Assembly (NCBI RefSeq): GCF_001039355.2
Contig: NW_019775600.1
Span: 235,917 to 299,916 of the forward strand
Origin: Lingula anatina
Taxonomy: Eukaryota > Brachiopoda > Lingulata > Lingulida > Lingulidae
DNA: 64,000 bases
Direction of reading: 5' to 3'
In this document: positions 1 through 12,057 of the stretch, one piece after another
Layout of the letters: the number at the start of each line of letters is the position of its first letter
Position numbering within the stretch: position 1 is the first letter of the stretch
Program-made: the position numbers and the translations under genes
Notes under the pieces: model-generated
Databases searched by the model: none
What the model saw: only the letters and a program-made list of their open reading frames with translations
What the model was told of the DNA's origin: nothing

Positions 1-179
1 AATAGTCAAGTTACGTACAAAATAAACACAGTTCACTTATATTGTAACTTCTAATACATATGTTATGGGAGAACTTACACAATTTAGATAAAAACAAAGT
101 TATTGCCTAACTACATTGAATCTGAAATTACGATACTGCCTAACTGAATGCTGTAAACGTTCCTCCCCTCTTTACAACC

Positions 180-798
180 ATGACGCTGGCGGTCTCTCGA
201 GGAATCTTAGTGTGCCTCTTGTTGGCGATTTCCAGTAATTCTGCCGACGATGACCATGGGACAAAGGCTTTTAAGTACAACAAAGAGATGTTTGACGATA
301 AGGTTCCTCAGAAAGCGCATTTTATAATGTTCTTCGCGCCGTGGTAAGTTGGTCGACAGGTGGCTCATACATGACTTGCTCGAGTCGAAATGGCTCAATT
401 GGACCTGTACGTAGTGATACTGTTAGGTATTTTTTCACCAACCGTATACTTGGATATCACACACAAATATATACTGAGCCTTTTTGAAAATGCCCTAAAG
501 TCATATTGTTATATCTAATTAAATAACACTAAAATCTATCAGTTACTGATCCCACCCAATTCAAACTTTAAATTAAAATAAATAAATAAATAAAAAGTTC
601 AATTAACATTACCTGATATTGGAACACAATTATGAATAATTTAGATTTTCTTTCCATTTGAAGTATCTAAAACATCCAATCCAAGTGCAGGGATAGATCA
701 TTGAATGGTCTGCAAGCAGGGGGATTTTTTTCTTGAAGAACTAGGGGTGCTGTCAAAACATACGTCCCTAGAGGCCATCCTTGGATCAAGTTATTTTG

Positions 799-871
<73 letters not shown>

Positions 872-3195
872 CAAGAAATGCGTTATTTGGCCTTTAACTC
901 ATTACTAGTAGTTTCATTGAAACTACTGAAAGGTAACCTCATGACTGAAGGATTATCCCCCTGAGTTATAAAAAATACAGTGCTATATGAAATATTTTGT
1001 AGAGTGTAGATAAAATCTTAATGTTTCACTCAAAGCTTGGCTAACCAACATTGGCATGTCTAGTAACTTGATGTGTTTCATTCTGCTGCATATCTCCAGT
1101 CTCAATCAACAAGTTTTTTTGTTGACTTTTTGTTGAGGGAATAAGACAAACAACTGAAGTAAAAAAAAAAAAAAATAGACATGATAAAGTCGAATTATAG
1201 GAAGAAAAAAGTAATGGATGAGGAAATGAAAAGCAAATTGAGTGCAAGTAATAGAATAGAAATTAGCATAATAAAGTAACTGTACTAGTACATTAAAGAT
1301 GGACAACTGTAAACTGTGAGGTCAGTAAGCACAGTCATGGTGATCTTTCACCTTCAGTATGGAATGTTCATAGACTTGCAGCTTTCTTAAAATATTTTAA
1401 TATGTTAATGTGTGGATGATGATAATAAACTACTAGTATGTATTATATATTGCTTCACATATAAGTACCCTAAGTTCTAGATTTCAGCTTTATAATGCCC
1501 TGACACTCAGGGCACACTTATGATAAGTTGTGTATTGTACAACTGGTGAACATTAGATTCCATGCTATATTCATATTCTGGACTATGAGGGCATTAGTGT
1601 GATGATTTGTGGTGATTATAAATAATGTAGTCTACTTTATCAGCTCAGCTTCTTATTACTTGTAAACTGCCTTGCATACAGGAACTAGTTTTATCTTCAG
1701 TGTAGATTTCAAATCAGATTGGATCATAATTTGATCAAGGTTATATGCCATTTCTCAGGTCGGGTCAACTTAGGGGGTAAAAAATATCCCCCCACCCCTG
1801 TCAAACTGCTGACTACAGGTCATTTCATCAGTTTCAAGTATGCTTAACCAGGTGCTAGTTAGAAAATAAAAAAATTTTGAACATATTTGTCATTTACCAG
1901 GCCCTTAGCCTGTTTCAAGGTTTCAAAAGAACCACCCTTTTTGCCAAAAAGGCCCACTCCAGATAAAAATTGATCTAATTACAAAAAGGTTTCATGGTAA
2001 ACGGTCCACAGTAACAAAAAAAAAAAAAGAACTCTTCCTTGAAATTGCGGGCTACAGGCCTGTCTACAATATCAGACTGTCATCCCTTTGATTGAATCCA
2101 TTAATTAATCGTTAACAGGTGCGGTCACTGCCAGCGTCTCAGTCCAGTATGGGACGAGCTGGCCGTCAAGTTCAACACTGACCCGTCCAGTGCGGAGGTA
2201 CTGATAGCCAAGGTGGACTGCACTGCCGAGACTGCCCTCTGCTCCGACCAGGAAGTCAAAGCTTATCCAACGTATGTGTATTATTATAGCTACATTATTA
2301 TTATGTGGGGTTATTTCTCCATTTTGTACAGCCTCCTCCTGTTTTAAGTATAGAGTGGTAGTCCATGATATTGAAGTTTTAAAACTGTTCAGTGTATACA
2401 CTGTGATTGAAAGCATCATCATGAAGTTTTAAAACTTCACTATCATGAATAACATTATTATGCAGATCAATTTCCATCAGAATGTTAAATGTAGTCTAGC
2501 GAGATTTTTGAAAAAAGGCTCTGCATAAGAGGCAAGGGGCATTTTGGGGTAAAAGTTGGGAACCAGGCTTATTAGCATAATTTTGGGATGCTGAATCCGT
2601 TTAACCCGGTTCCCAAGCGAAATTTTGCGTTTTTAACGGTCTAATTTGCAAAAAAACAAAATGGCCGCCAGATTTCCTATTTTCTGCAATATCTCTGGAA
2701 CTAGACAGGCAAATATGACAAATGAAGTGTCTTTACCTATATTTTCGGGGTCGAGGAACATTATTAAGATGTTTCTGTTAAAATTAGATTTACGCAATTT
2801 TCCTAAATATGCAAATTAGGATCGCCATTACTGAAAAACCGTTTTACTTCTGTATCTCTGTAACTAGGTAAGCAAACTTGACAAATGAAGTGTCTACACC
2901 TATGTTATCAGGGTCAGGGAATGTGACAAATCAGATGTCTTGTCTGATGGGTAGCACTGACTTTGTGAATCGTGTCCGAGTAGCACCTTTTATTGTTTCT
3001 TCCCTGTATCTGTCAAACACTAGTCAATCTGCTGATAGTTAGAACCTTACGTACGTGTCAGCCAAACTACCAAAGGTCACTGCATTGTCAGGCTTTCCCA
3101 GTGAAATCATCAGTGCTTGCCAATCAATTATAAGGCAAGGTGAGCAGAGGCGGATCCAGGATTATTTGAAGGGGGGAGTCCGCGGATGCAAAGCC

Positions 3196-3226
<31 letters not shown>

Positions 3227-6200
3227 ACACACTTGGCAACGGGTTAGGGGCCTGTTGAAGGGTCACGAACAATTTTGGTATTTAAGAGGGCAAACGGTGC
3301 CATTTGGTATGGTTTACAACTACTGTATGATTCAGCTAGTCAAAATTATAGTTTCAAGAGGGGGACCAGAATTCAAAGGAAGGGGGGGGGGGTCAGGGCC
3401 CCCTTGATCCCACTCCCTCTAAATCCGCCACTTGGTTAGGAGTCAATCAGTTTAATTTCATCAGGGCAGAATACGTCTTCTGTTAACCTTTCTGTTACAG
3501 ATTTGGTCTCAAAGAAATCGTTTAGAAGCTTGAGAAACTGCTCAGACTTGCTATTAACACAGAAATGTTTTCCGTATCGTCAATCATTTAATTGGAATCA
3601 ATAGAATATCAGAAGATTAAAGTTAAAATTCAAGAAATTTCGTTAATTAAAATGAAACGATACCAACGGATAACCTAGTAATAAGCTAATGGAAAAATCA
3701 CTGAAATGGATGAGGTGAGATGTCATCGTGTACTTAAAGTATACACATACATATTGACATTTAATATGGAATATTTTAGTTCAAAAGCAAAGTGTTGATA
3801 ATAAGTAAACTTTTTGAGAAAAATTGATCATATACGACAATTGTGATCAGGTATATGTGTAGCCAGGTGTGTTGGTTATTGTTCATTAGGCTGCTTTCTC
3901 TGAAGCGCGGTTATATTACGTAATATGTGGCAGTTTCTCTGAGCAGTCCTCTTTGGCTGGTTACAGAATGCGTATAAAAGGGCAGCAGTTCTGCGGAATA
4001 AGTCTCTATATTTCGGCAACATCCAGTCAAATAGTTTGATATTTTGCAGACTGTTAGCTGACCTTACAGTATGTGAACTAACAGCAGCAACTTGCCACAC
4101 CATTGTTGCATTATGCCAGAATGGACTGAAGCAAACTGCTATTGCCAGAAAGCTGCATGTGTCCCAGGGAGCAGTTTCTAACGTCTTACAGAAACACGCC
4201 CAGACTGGTGCATTAACACAGAGACCACGGCCAGGACGTCCTAAAGTCACCACCAGAAGGGAAGACCGCTTGCTTCTGCGGTTATGTCGCAACAACCGGA
4301 CAAATACAACTCTTGCTGTAAAAAAATGAGTGGCAAATTACCATTCAAAAGCATGTTTCTAGAGCTCTAGTGAATGCAAGTCTACTTTTAGTTGGTTACC
4401 TCTATTAACAGAGCAACACCAACGTCTGCGTCTGTGGTGGGCTAGACACCATTTGCGGTTCCAGGCACAGCACTGGGTTCATGTAGATTTTTACAGATGA
4501 AGCAGGGTTTTAGTTCCACCACCGTGATGGCTGAATCAGTCAGTAGGCTTTCAGACGAGTTACTGCACGAGGATTGTGTCACACTACAGTGACTTGTGGC
4601 CGTGGCAGTATCTGTGTCTGGGCCGGTTTCCACACTGGAGCCAAAACACTATTGGTGACAATTGATGGAAACCTTAACCAGATAAAATAAAGGGACATTT
4701 TAGAAAATACTTGCTTGCAATTTGCAAGAAGGTACTTCCAGGACAACTTCATCCTGCAAGATGACAATGCCCGACCACACCGTGCCCATGCAATAACTGC
4801 TTTTCTGCAAAACCAAGAGGTAAACCAGTTGCTTTGGCCGACGGAATTCCCCTGACATGAATTCTATAGAAAACCTGTGGGCATAAATCGCTAGCAGAAT
4901 CAAGAGCTTACCCGTCCAGCCAACAAATCGGCACACGCTTAGGCAAGCTCTGACTAATGCGTGTAACACAATACTGGATCAAACTCTCAGAAACCTCTCT
5001 GCATGGATCCCTCGCCGAGTGAGGGCTCTGGTTGCAGCTAGAAGAGGCTGCACGCGTTCTTATCAGTTCCCATTTTTCACATTTGTCTTGATGACTCTGT
5101 TGTGTAAGAGAAAATCCTTACCAACTGATATTCTTGATAATATCGAGTTCATAAGTATTTAATACCTTGTTGTTATCAGCTGTAAAATTATCCATGCGCT
5201 GTTTATAACGCTGATTTGAATACGTATTTAAATTAAATTTTTGATGATGTATTCACACGGGTTGATTTATTAAAGCCATATGGAACATGATAACAAGTGT
5301 TTTTCATCCATCAATAATATATGGGAAAAAATCAAAGAAAATATGTTTGAAAAAAAAACTCCATTTAAATGTCAAGTCCATACATTGCATCACATGAATT
5401 ACTTGATTCAGCAAATCCCTCCATTGCATTAATAAGGAAATCTTTTTTTAAATCTAGGTAAAAGGGGCAGTTGTGTGATCCAATATGTTCACATCCCAAT
5501 GGCAGCGCAGTATTTAATTGCGAAATTCAATTCAGATTCGAATAATTGCTACAGTGTCACAGTGTAGCACTCATTGCTGATTTGATTATAGTGAAAATGT
5601 CTTAACCACTTTCCCTAACGCTGAAAACATAGGTGTGGGCACTTCATATATCATGTTTGCTTGCCTAGTTAACGTAAGAGCAGTTCTGAAGGCAGGTTCT
5701 AACTATCACCAGATTGACTTGTGTTTGACAGATACAGGGAAGAAACAATAAAAGGTGCTACTCGGACACGATTCACAAAGTCAGTGCTACCCATCAGACA
5801 AGACATCTGATTTATCACATTCCCTGACCCTGAGAACATAGGTGTAGACACTTCATTTGTCATGTTTGCTTGCCTAGTTACAGAGATACAGAAGTAAAAC
5901 GGTTTATCAGTAATGGCGATCCTAATTTGCATATTTAGGAAAATTGCGTAAATCTAATTTTAACAGAAACATCTTAATAATGTTCCTCGACCCCGAAAAT
6001 ATAGGTAAAGACACTTCATTTGTCATATTTGCCTGTCTAGTTCCAGAGATATTGCAGAAAATAGGAAATCTGGCGGCCATTTTGTTTTTTTGCAAATTAG
6101 ACCGTTAAAAACGCAAAATTTCGCTTGGGAACCGGGTTAATCGGATTCAGCATCCCAAAATTATGCCAATAAGCCTAGTTCCCAACTTTTACCCCAAAAT

Positions 6201-8762
6201 GCCCCTACTATTCATCTTTTGTGGAAATCCCACTAGACTAATGGTAGAATGTTGAGAAAGCTGCTGGTTTTAATATATAATTGATGAATAAATGGGGGAA
6301 TTTAGAGGTGAAGGAAATGTTTGTCTAGACCCATTACTGATGTTGGAGATATATCAGTTGAATTATTATTATTATTGTAAGAAATAGGTATTATAATGAT
6401 TATCATATTTTTATTTCTTGGTTATAGACCCACTGAGGGAAGAAGTATCAGTTTTGTTTTAATAAGTTTTCTAATATTTTATTTTCATCTCAATAACCTG
6501 CCTAAGAAACTCAATATTTCTTTGCAGACTGAAGTTTTTTGGTTCTGCCTCCGCCACATCTTCAGTACGATACAAGGGGAAGAGGGACCTGTCAGAACTG
6601 GAGGCCTTCATAACAGAACAGCTGGCTGGAGAAGTAGTAAGATTATTAATTATTATACAACACTGCGTTATTTTATTAGCCTGTTTTCGGTAATGATTCA
6701 TGCTTTTCAACTGGAGAAAATTGTGGATTTTACAAATTTTGCATTTTATGAAGTTATACAGTTTTGATTTTAAGTTAAAACATTCCTACTGAGTGATAGC
6801 AATACAAACGAAAAAGCTAGCCACCCTTAAGTTTTATTCTATATGGTAAATTTAAGCACCACAGACGCTACATAGAAATATGATGTTTTAATGAATTTTT
6901 ACCCATTGAAAAGATAGTCATTAATATACATTAGCCAGCAGTATAGGGCAGTGAAACTTAAGCTGCAGTACATTGTAGTAAAACATATTTATGGATTTAT
7001 TCAGTTTCTCTCCTCTGTTTCTGCTGTAAGCCAGTAGATTTTAGAATTGTTCAACCTTATAATGTTAAAATTTTTTTATCTGGACTAGTGAATCCTGATT
7101 CAAACCAGTAGATTTTGGGAATGTGGTGGTCGGAATGCCTTGTAAGCTGAAATGATTATGGCACAGACTGGTACTAATGAACTGAAGGCATTCTTAACAG
7201 ATTTTGGCACTAATTGCTGCTACACTCTCTTTTCTGGATAGAATACTTAAACTTATACAGTATTTTGTTTTATTTTAAAGGCTGAAGCCCCAAAACCACC
7301 AGAGCCAAAGAAAAGTTTAGTTGAATTAACAACAGATGACTTCCAGGATAAGATTGCACTAGGACACCATTTTGTGAAATTTTATGCCCCATGGTGTGGC
7401 CATTGCAAGCGTCTGGCACCTGTTTGGGAAGAGCTTGCGCGAACGTTTGAGCATGATGAAACGGTCACCATAGCAAAGGTATGCTGAACACGTGTTATTT
7501 TTTGTCTAAGGAAAAGAACGTAGTTGAATTTCTCTAAAGCACTTAAACAGGTTGAAACAATTTTGTAAAAGGGAGTATTATTTAGTCTCTTCAAACCTTT
7601 ACAAATCTTTTCAAAATTTATCTATTTCTTTATTATTTTTTTTTGCATGTTTTTTGCCATGTTCATCTTATAAGTGGTGTATTTTTGTCTTACTTCAAAT
7701 TTGCCGAGCATCTTTAAATATAAATGAGGCAGGTTCCTTTCTAATACCAAATAGAGCAGTGTGCCTTTGTTTCTTGAATTTTCTCAAGATTTTTTTCTTT
7801 TTGAAGGTCTTCCTTCATCCCTGATTAAAGATTGTCTGTCCATATATCAGCTTTATCTGACTTGTTTTATATTCATTTGTTTGCTATAGGTTGACTGCAC
7901 AGCACACAATGTTGTGTGTCAGAAGGCAGACATCAAGGGATATCCCACATTGCTATGGTACCACAATGGAGTCAAGGTACTGTGTTGCTTCTTTCCTGAT
8001 AGAATGTGTTAGCAGGGCATTTTCTCTAACATAATTTGTATGAAAACTTATGTCCCTGATGAAGTGTGTTAGCTGGGCATCTTCTCTAACACAATTTTTG
8101 TGACAAATCATCTCCCTGATAGAGTGTGTCAGTTGGACATCTCCTCTAACACAATTTGTATGAAAACTCATCTCCTTGATGAAGTGTGTTAGCTGGACAT
8201 CTTCTCTAACACAATTTGTATGAAAACTCATCTCCTTGATAAAGTGTGTTAGCTGGACATCTTCTCCAACACAATTTGTATGACAAATCATCTCCAACAC
8301 CTCTGTGGAGAGTTTGGCTCTTTATTCCTCCCTCCTTCCTGCCATATTTAATTATTTGTAAAATTATATTGGCATGTCTTGTTTATCAATGAGAATTGTT
8401 TTTTGTTGTGTTTATTTGATCATATCTGTGTTAGTTCAAAAAAAGATGGACACCTTTCAATCATTTATTGTCAATTTTAAAATGTGTAAAAGTTTTCTGA
8501 TTACTTAGTTTGTTGAATTGAAAAAAAAAAAAAAACAGATGGGTACCTTTTCATTGTTTTTTTTTAGTTGAAAATATGTAAAATATATATATATGGACAT
8601 CTATATTATATCATTTAGCTGGATACCTATGATGGAGCCAGAACACACAAAGATCTGAAACAGTTTGTGTCAAGAATGAAGGAGAAATCTGCTGACAAGG
8701 ATGGGAGTGTTGATGGCAAAATTCCAGACAGTGTACCTACGGATCATACTGAGCCCAATGTG

Positions 8763-8799
<37 letters not shown>

Positions 8800-9248
8800 T
8801 TGAAGTATTTTTCTGATAAGTCATCTGACAACTGTTACAGTAAGCAGTACTTGCTGTTTCAAAAATACTTTTAGTAAATTTTCTTATAAATGTTTTAAAT
8901 TCAGACTCTCACTTTTGTCTGCAAAACTTGTTTTTCATGAAATTTCTTGATTTTTCCCAAAAATTTTGTATTGCTTTAAAAAATATGAATAAAAATTTAT
9001 TTCTTTTTGTTTGCTTCATTACATTATGTTTTCATTGTTATTATTTGAATGCTAGGTGGTGGCACAAGCAGTGGGAGATGATAATTTTGAAGAAACCATA
9101 GCAACAGGAACAACTTTTGTCAAATTTTATGCACCGTGGTAAGTCTAAGCACCCGTCATATTGTTCATCAAGTGAAGGCAAAGGTAACTGGTTTGAAAAG
9201 AAAAGAGAGAGAGTAAGAGTGAATAGACAGACAGGTAGAGAGGTAGAC

Positions 9249-9291
<43 letters not shown>

Positions 9292-10004
9292 AAGAGGGTG
9301 AGAGAGAGAGAAAATACAGAAAGAAATTTAGAAAATACAGAACCTTTATAATATTTATAAATTTATAAAATTTGTCATTTTCCTTCAGGTGTGGTCACTG
9401 TAAACGCCTGGCCCCAACCTGGGATGATCTTTCCAAGAAGTTTTCTGATCAGCCCAATATAAAGATAGTCAAAGTAGATTGTACACAATATGGGAACCTT
9501 TGTTTAAAGCATGGGGTAAGATGAATACTGTGAAAACTGCATGATTGTTAAGAATAAAGTAGTGGTTTACTTCAGTCAGTCGGTAAACTTGAATTGTTGT
9601 TTACTAGTGCCTCCAATATTTCTTTATTTTTATGGTGCTTTTTTCATATTGCACAGCTGAATATTTTTTTTTATGTTTTTATATTAAAAGTCCTGATATA
9701 CCCCTTTTTGCCTTCGTGTTATTGGTAAAAATTATACTTATGACTTCAAATCTAAAATTGTAGGTATATTAATACATCATCATTGTAATGGATTCACATG
9801 AAGTTATTAATGCATTGATGATATTCCACCATTTAGCACAATGAATTTGAGAGTTTTTTTCTTCTTTTCATGCCTCAGGTGCGCGGCTATCCTACTCTGA
9901 CTCTGTTTCATGAAGGAGAGAAGAAAGGAGAACACACAGGACCCAGAGATCTGGAGACCTTACATTCCTTTGTTGTCAACAACAAGCCACATGATGAACT
10001 CTAG
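180..10004 (+). CDS. TXNDC5: Thioredoxin domain-containing protein 5 (ERp46-like), 9 exons, complete
   Basis: Protein disulfide isomerase family member expected to introduce and reshuffle disulfides in the ER lumen. Exons: 180-343, 2119-2271, 6528-6636, 7281-7478, 7890-7976, 8619-8759, 9056-9138, 9389-9515, 9879-10004; all introns are GT..AG and phases agree, giving 395 residues. Residues 1-22 form a hydrophobic signal peptide ([20 protein letters not shown]). Three thioredoxin domains follow, each with an APWCGHC active site (cysteines 56/59, 181/184, 313/316) and a later YPT or GYPT with the expected cis-proline. The last four residues are HDEL, an ER retrieval signal. Three Trx domains plus KDEL-type ending is the TXNDC5 architecture, and the length is close to vertebrate ERp46. 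In the first and third domains the intron splits the active-site Trp codon at the same place, pointing to domain duplication. The ATG at 180 is chosen because it yields the signal peptide. Intron 2 is swollen by transposons. Confidence 0.95.
800..867. repeat. (TA)n microsatellite in TXNDC5 intron 1
   Basis: Uninterrupted TA dinucleotides. Confidence 0.95.
2493..3046. repeat. Left arm of a long inverted repeat (foldback-like element)
   Basis: This stretch is nearly the reverse complement of 5695-6243 (for example the gggcattttggggtaaaagt segment near 2539 against its complement near 6200). Inside the arm two related sub-units of about 170 bp occur, each with a segment like GACAAATGAAGTGTCT, around 2717 and 2880. 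Long arms made of tandem sub-repeats resemble foldback or long-TIR DNA elements. No transposase typical of such a family was recognised between the arms. Confidence 0.8.
3145..3434. mobile_element. Small inverted-repeat element with CAG.GGCGGAT ends
   Basis: The left end reads CAGAGGCGGATCCAGG; the reverse complement of the right end reads CAAGTGGCGGATTTAG. The interior has long C and G runs and a CA repeat and no gene. About 290 bp with matching ends and no coding capacity fits a MITE. The ends resemble those of the smaller element at 39400-39567. Confidence 0.6.
3750..5380 (+). mobile_element. Degenerate Tc1/mariner-like transposon
   Basis: Terminal inverted repeats share TTGACATTTAAtATGG (left from 3750, right ending 5380) and the element is flanked by TA on both sides, the Tc1/mariner target duplication. 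Length is about 1.63 kb. The interior encodes recognisable Tc1-family transposase fragments on the + strand, broken by stops and frameshifts. It is inserted between the arms of the larger inverted repeat within TXNDC5 intron 2. Confidence 0.85.
4036..5060 (+). pseudogene. Broken Tc1-family transposase
   Basis: The open segment 4036-4329 encodes an N-terminal paired-like helix-turn-helix ([20 protein letters not shown]) and the GRP hinge (RPGRPKVTT) typical of Tc1 transposases. Further downstream, in other frames, the DDE core survives as [14 protein letters not shown] near 4755-4800, followed by a remnant of the usual 'ENLW' region. Internal stops and frame changes mean it cannot make a working enzyme. 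Bounds of the pseudogene are approximate. Confidence 0.85.
5695..6243. repeat. Right arm of the long inverted repeat
   Basis: Reverse complement of the 2493-3046 arm over about 550 bp with only scattered differences. A further diverged copy of the internal sub-unit lies just inside the arm at about 5580-5690, so this side carries one more unit than the left. The arms enclose about 2.6 kb containing a small MITE and a Tc1-like element. Confidence 0.8.
7994..8296. repeat. Minisatellite, five units of about 60 bp, in TXNDC5 intron 5
   Basis: Five head-to-tail copies with few differences; the core includes GTGTGTTAGCTGGGCATCTT followed by CTCTAACACAATTTGTATGA. Because the unit length is a multiple of three it creates a repetitive open frame on the - strand, which is not a gene. 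A related core occurs alone near 16984-17045. Confidence 0.9.
9190..9320. repeat. GA-rich low-complexity tract in TXNDC5 intron 7
   Basis: Purine-rich AGAG runs; an open frame over it is not coding. A (CT)n tract also sits at 8764-8796 in the preceding intron. Confidence 0.9.
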
Positions 10005-10598
10005 AATTATCATATAATGGTGGGCAGGTTGCTAGACACCAGTTACACATTAAACCAGTTCTAAACTGTAGGCTACCAAGGCTAATAGTTCTAAAGTCAT
10101 GTATACCAAGTAGTTGCTATGGCCAACAGTTGTAAACAGACTCGGTTACTATGGCTACCAGTTGTAAACCAACTCTGTTACAGCAGCTTAAAGTTCTTAA
10201 AAGATTCAGTTGCTATGGGCACCAGTTATGAACTTAATATATAGTTGCTATGGACACCAGCTCTTATCAAATTGTTTTACCATGACAACCACTTTGAATT
10301 ATGTAACTATGGCAACAAGGGTTGACTTGATTCAGTTACCATGACCACTTGTTGTGACAATTAGTTCTCTAGTGATTCAGTGACTGTGACCATTTCCAGA
10401 ACTATTTAGGTTAAAATCATCTTAAAACAAACTCTAGGAAGTATATATATATATATATGTAGCTGAAAGTCAGCTGGTGTATGCAATTCACAACCAGTTT
10501 AGAATTGGTTTGGATTTGGTGACCGGTGTCAATGAACTGGCCTTTCCACATGTGTCGGACTTTCAGGAACAGCTGCATTTCTTTTTTTTTCTTTTTTT

Positions 10599-10629
<31 letters not shown>

Positions 10630-11130
10630 GTCATGGGGGAGGGGGGTAGCGTGTTGTTGTGTCTATCAGTGTTACATGTCCGTTTGTAGCAGAATGGGTT
10701 AGTTAAGGTCTGTGAAAGCCTTAAACGTGTGTGTGTGTGTGTGTGTGTGCGTGAGAGAGAGAGAGAGAGAGAGAGATGGGTTATGATATAGCAACAGCAG
10801 TGTTCATAAGAGATATGAAGGAAGACTGCCATCTTTTGTAAATGTGTTTTTCAATAGTTTGGCATTCATGCGAACTTTTTGATGCCTGTAGAGTGTCAAA
10901 AATAGAATACCGAGTCTTTCCAAAGTTTGTACCCATTAAGAATTTGTAGATTTATTTCAGTAACGCTATATATACTCTTTATATTGATATTTCACAAGGA
11001 AATTCCAATCTGTTTTACAATGTTTTACAATCCACTCGCTATGGTCTGCTGAAATCTGACCAATGTGACACAGTTGTCCTTATGTATAAATGCATCTAGT
11101 TCAAATTACAATAAATTACTACAATCAGGT
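10005..11130 (+). other. Presumed TXNDC5 3' UTR with degenerate tandem repeats
   Basis: No coding signal. From about 10020 to 10400 a loose repeat recurs, built around GTTGCTATGG..ACCAGTTGTAAAC with many substitutions. A long poly-T tract (about 10570-10629) and a GT then GA microsatellite (10724-10776) follow. A canonical AATAAA at 11110-11115 is a plausible polyadenylation signal, which would make the UTR about 1.1 kb. The transcript end is inferred, not observed. Confidence 0.45.
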
Positions 11131-11287
11131 TTACGTTTTTGTAATTTTATGTCAGCTTGTTTGGCCGAATGACAGTCCATATTTTGATATGAAAGCCAGG
11201 TTTGCCAGATTGCACCTTCATAGCAGATACGCAGGCACGCATCCTGCCTATAGTAACGTTAACTTGACATTATTCGTTTTTGCCAAT

Positions 11288-11895
11288 AGGGGAGACCGGG
11301 GCTAGTTGGCCCAGTTAGACACTTTTGACCTTGTNCTTTAATTAAGAATAAATTAATAATGTTATAAAGCAGGTTTTTAATGAATGAAAACGAATAATAA
11401 ATTTTCGTTTTAAAAGAAAGTAACAAATTCAGTTTTAAACCATTGAGTTTGTTTCAACAATGGGAGCGGTGGAAAATCCCCTTGGGGCCACATATAACAT
11501 TATAAATACAATAAAATCACCTTACAATGAATTAAGGCAAAATAAATGTTTTTCTGAGGAAAGTCCAATGGATTTACTTTCTAATACATACAATCAACAG
11601 AACATTTCTAATATAAATTTTCGAAAAGACACCAGAGAGCAAATTAAAAAAAAATCAATCAGACGGTAAACACTGGCAAGCTTTGTCAATTTCACCAATT
11701 ACTTTTAGGTGCAAAAAAAGTTTATTTGGACTCACCGCTTAATTAAAACTTTTTAACGGCCGACACTTCCTTAGCATTGTAGGCTACGGTTACTTTACAA
11801 GAGTATGTGGCCAATTTCTTAACCTCGTAGTTACTTTTTCATAAAATGACGGGGGGCCAACTTAACCCGGGGTCCAACTAGCCCCGGTCTCCCCT
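11288..11895. mobile_element. Non-autonomous DNA element, about 608 bp, with GGGGAGACCGGGGC ends
   Basis: The left end AGGGGAGACCGGGGCTAGTT is repeated almost exactly, inverted, at the right end. Both ends adjoin an AT-rich ATA/TAT flank, consistent with a TA-type target. The interior is AT-rich and shows no transposase. It lies between the convergent TXNDC5 and TLCD genes. Confidence 0.75.
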
Positions 11896-12030
11896 ATAAT
11901 ACGAGCTGTATTGTCTTTTCTTTCTATAAGGGCAAAATCAAATATGCAACAGACATTTTCACAGTATGATAAATTATTACTCAAAATGTTTTTGAATGAG
12001 ACATATTAGTTGTCAGTAAAGGTGCAGGTT

Positions 12031-12036
12031 TTTATT
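12031..12036 (-). terminator. Possible polyadenylation signal of the TLCD gene
   Basis: AATAAA on the - strand about 20 bases past the TGA. It would give a very short 3' UTR, so it may not be the one used. Confidence 0.3.
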
Positions 12037-12057
12037 CGTCTGACTGTCAAATTTGGC

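Noticed and set aside
705-908. Open frame rich in Tyr-Ile repeats
   Set aside because: It is the (TA)n microsatellite read as codons.
7953-8300. 115-residue repetitive open frame on the - strand
   Set aside because: Produced by the 60-bp minisatellite; no start context, no splice logic and it overlaps a TXNDC5 exon.
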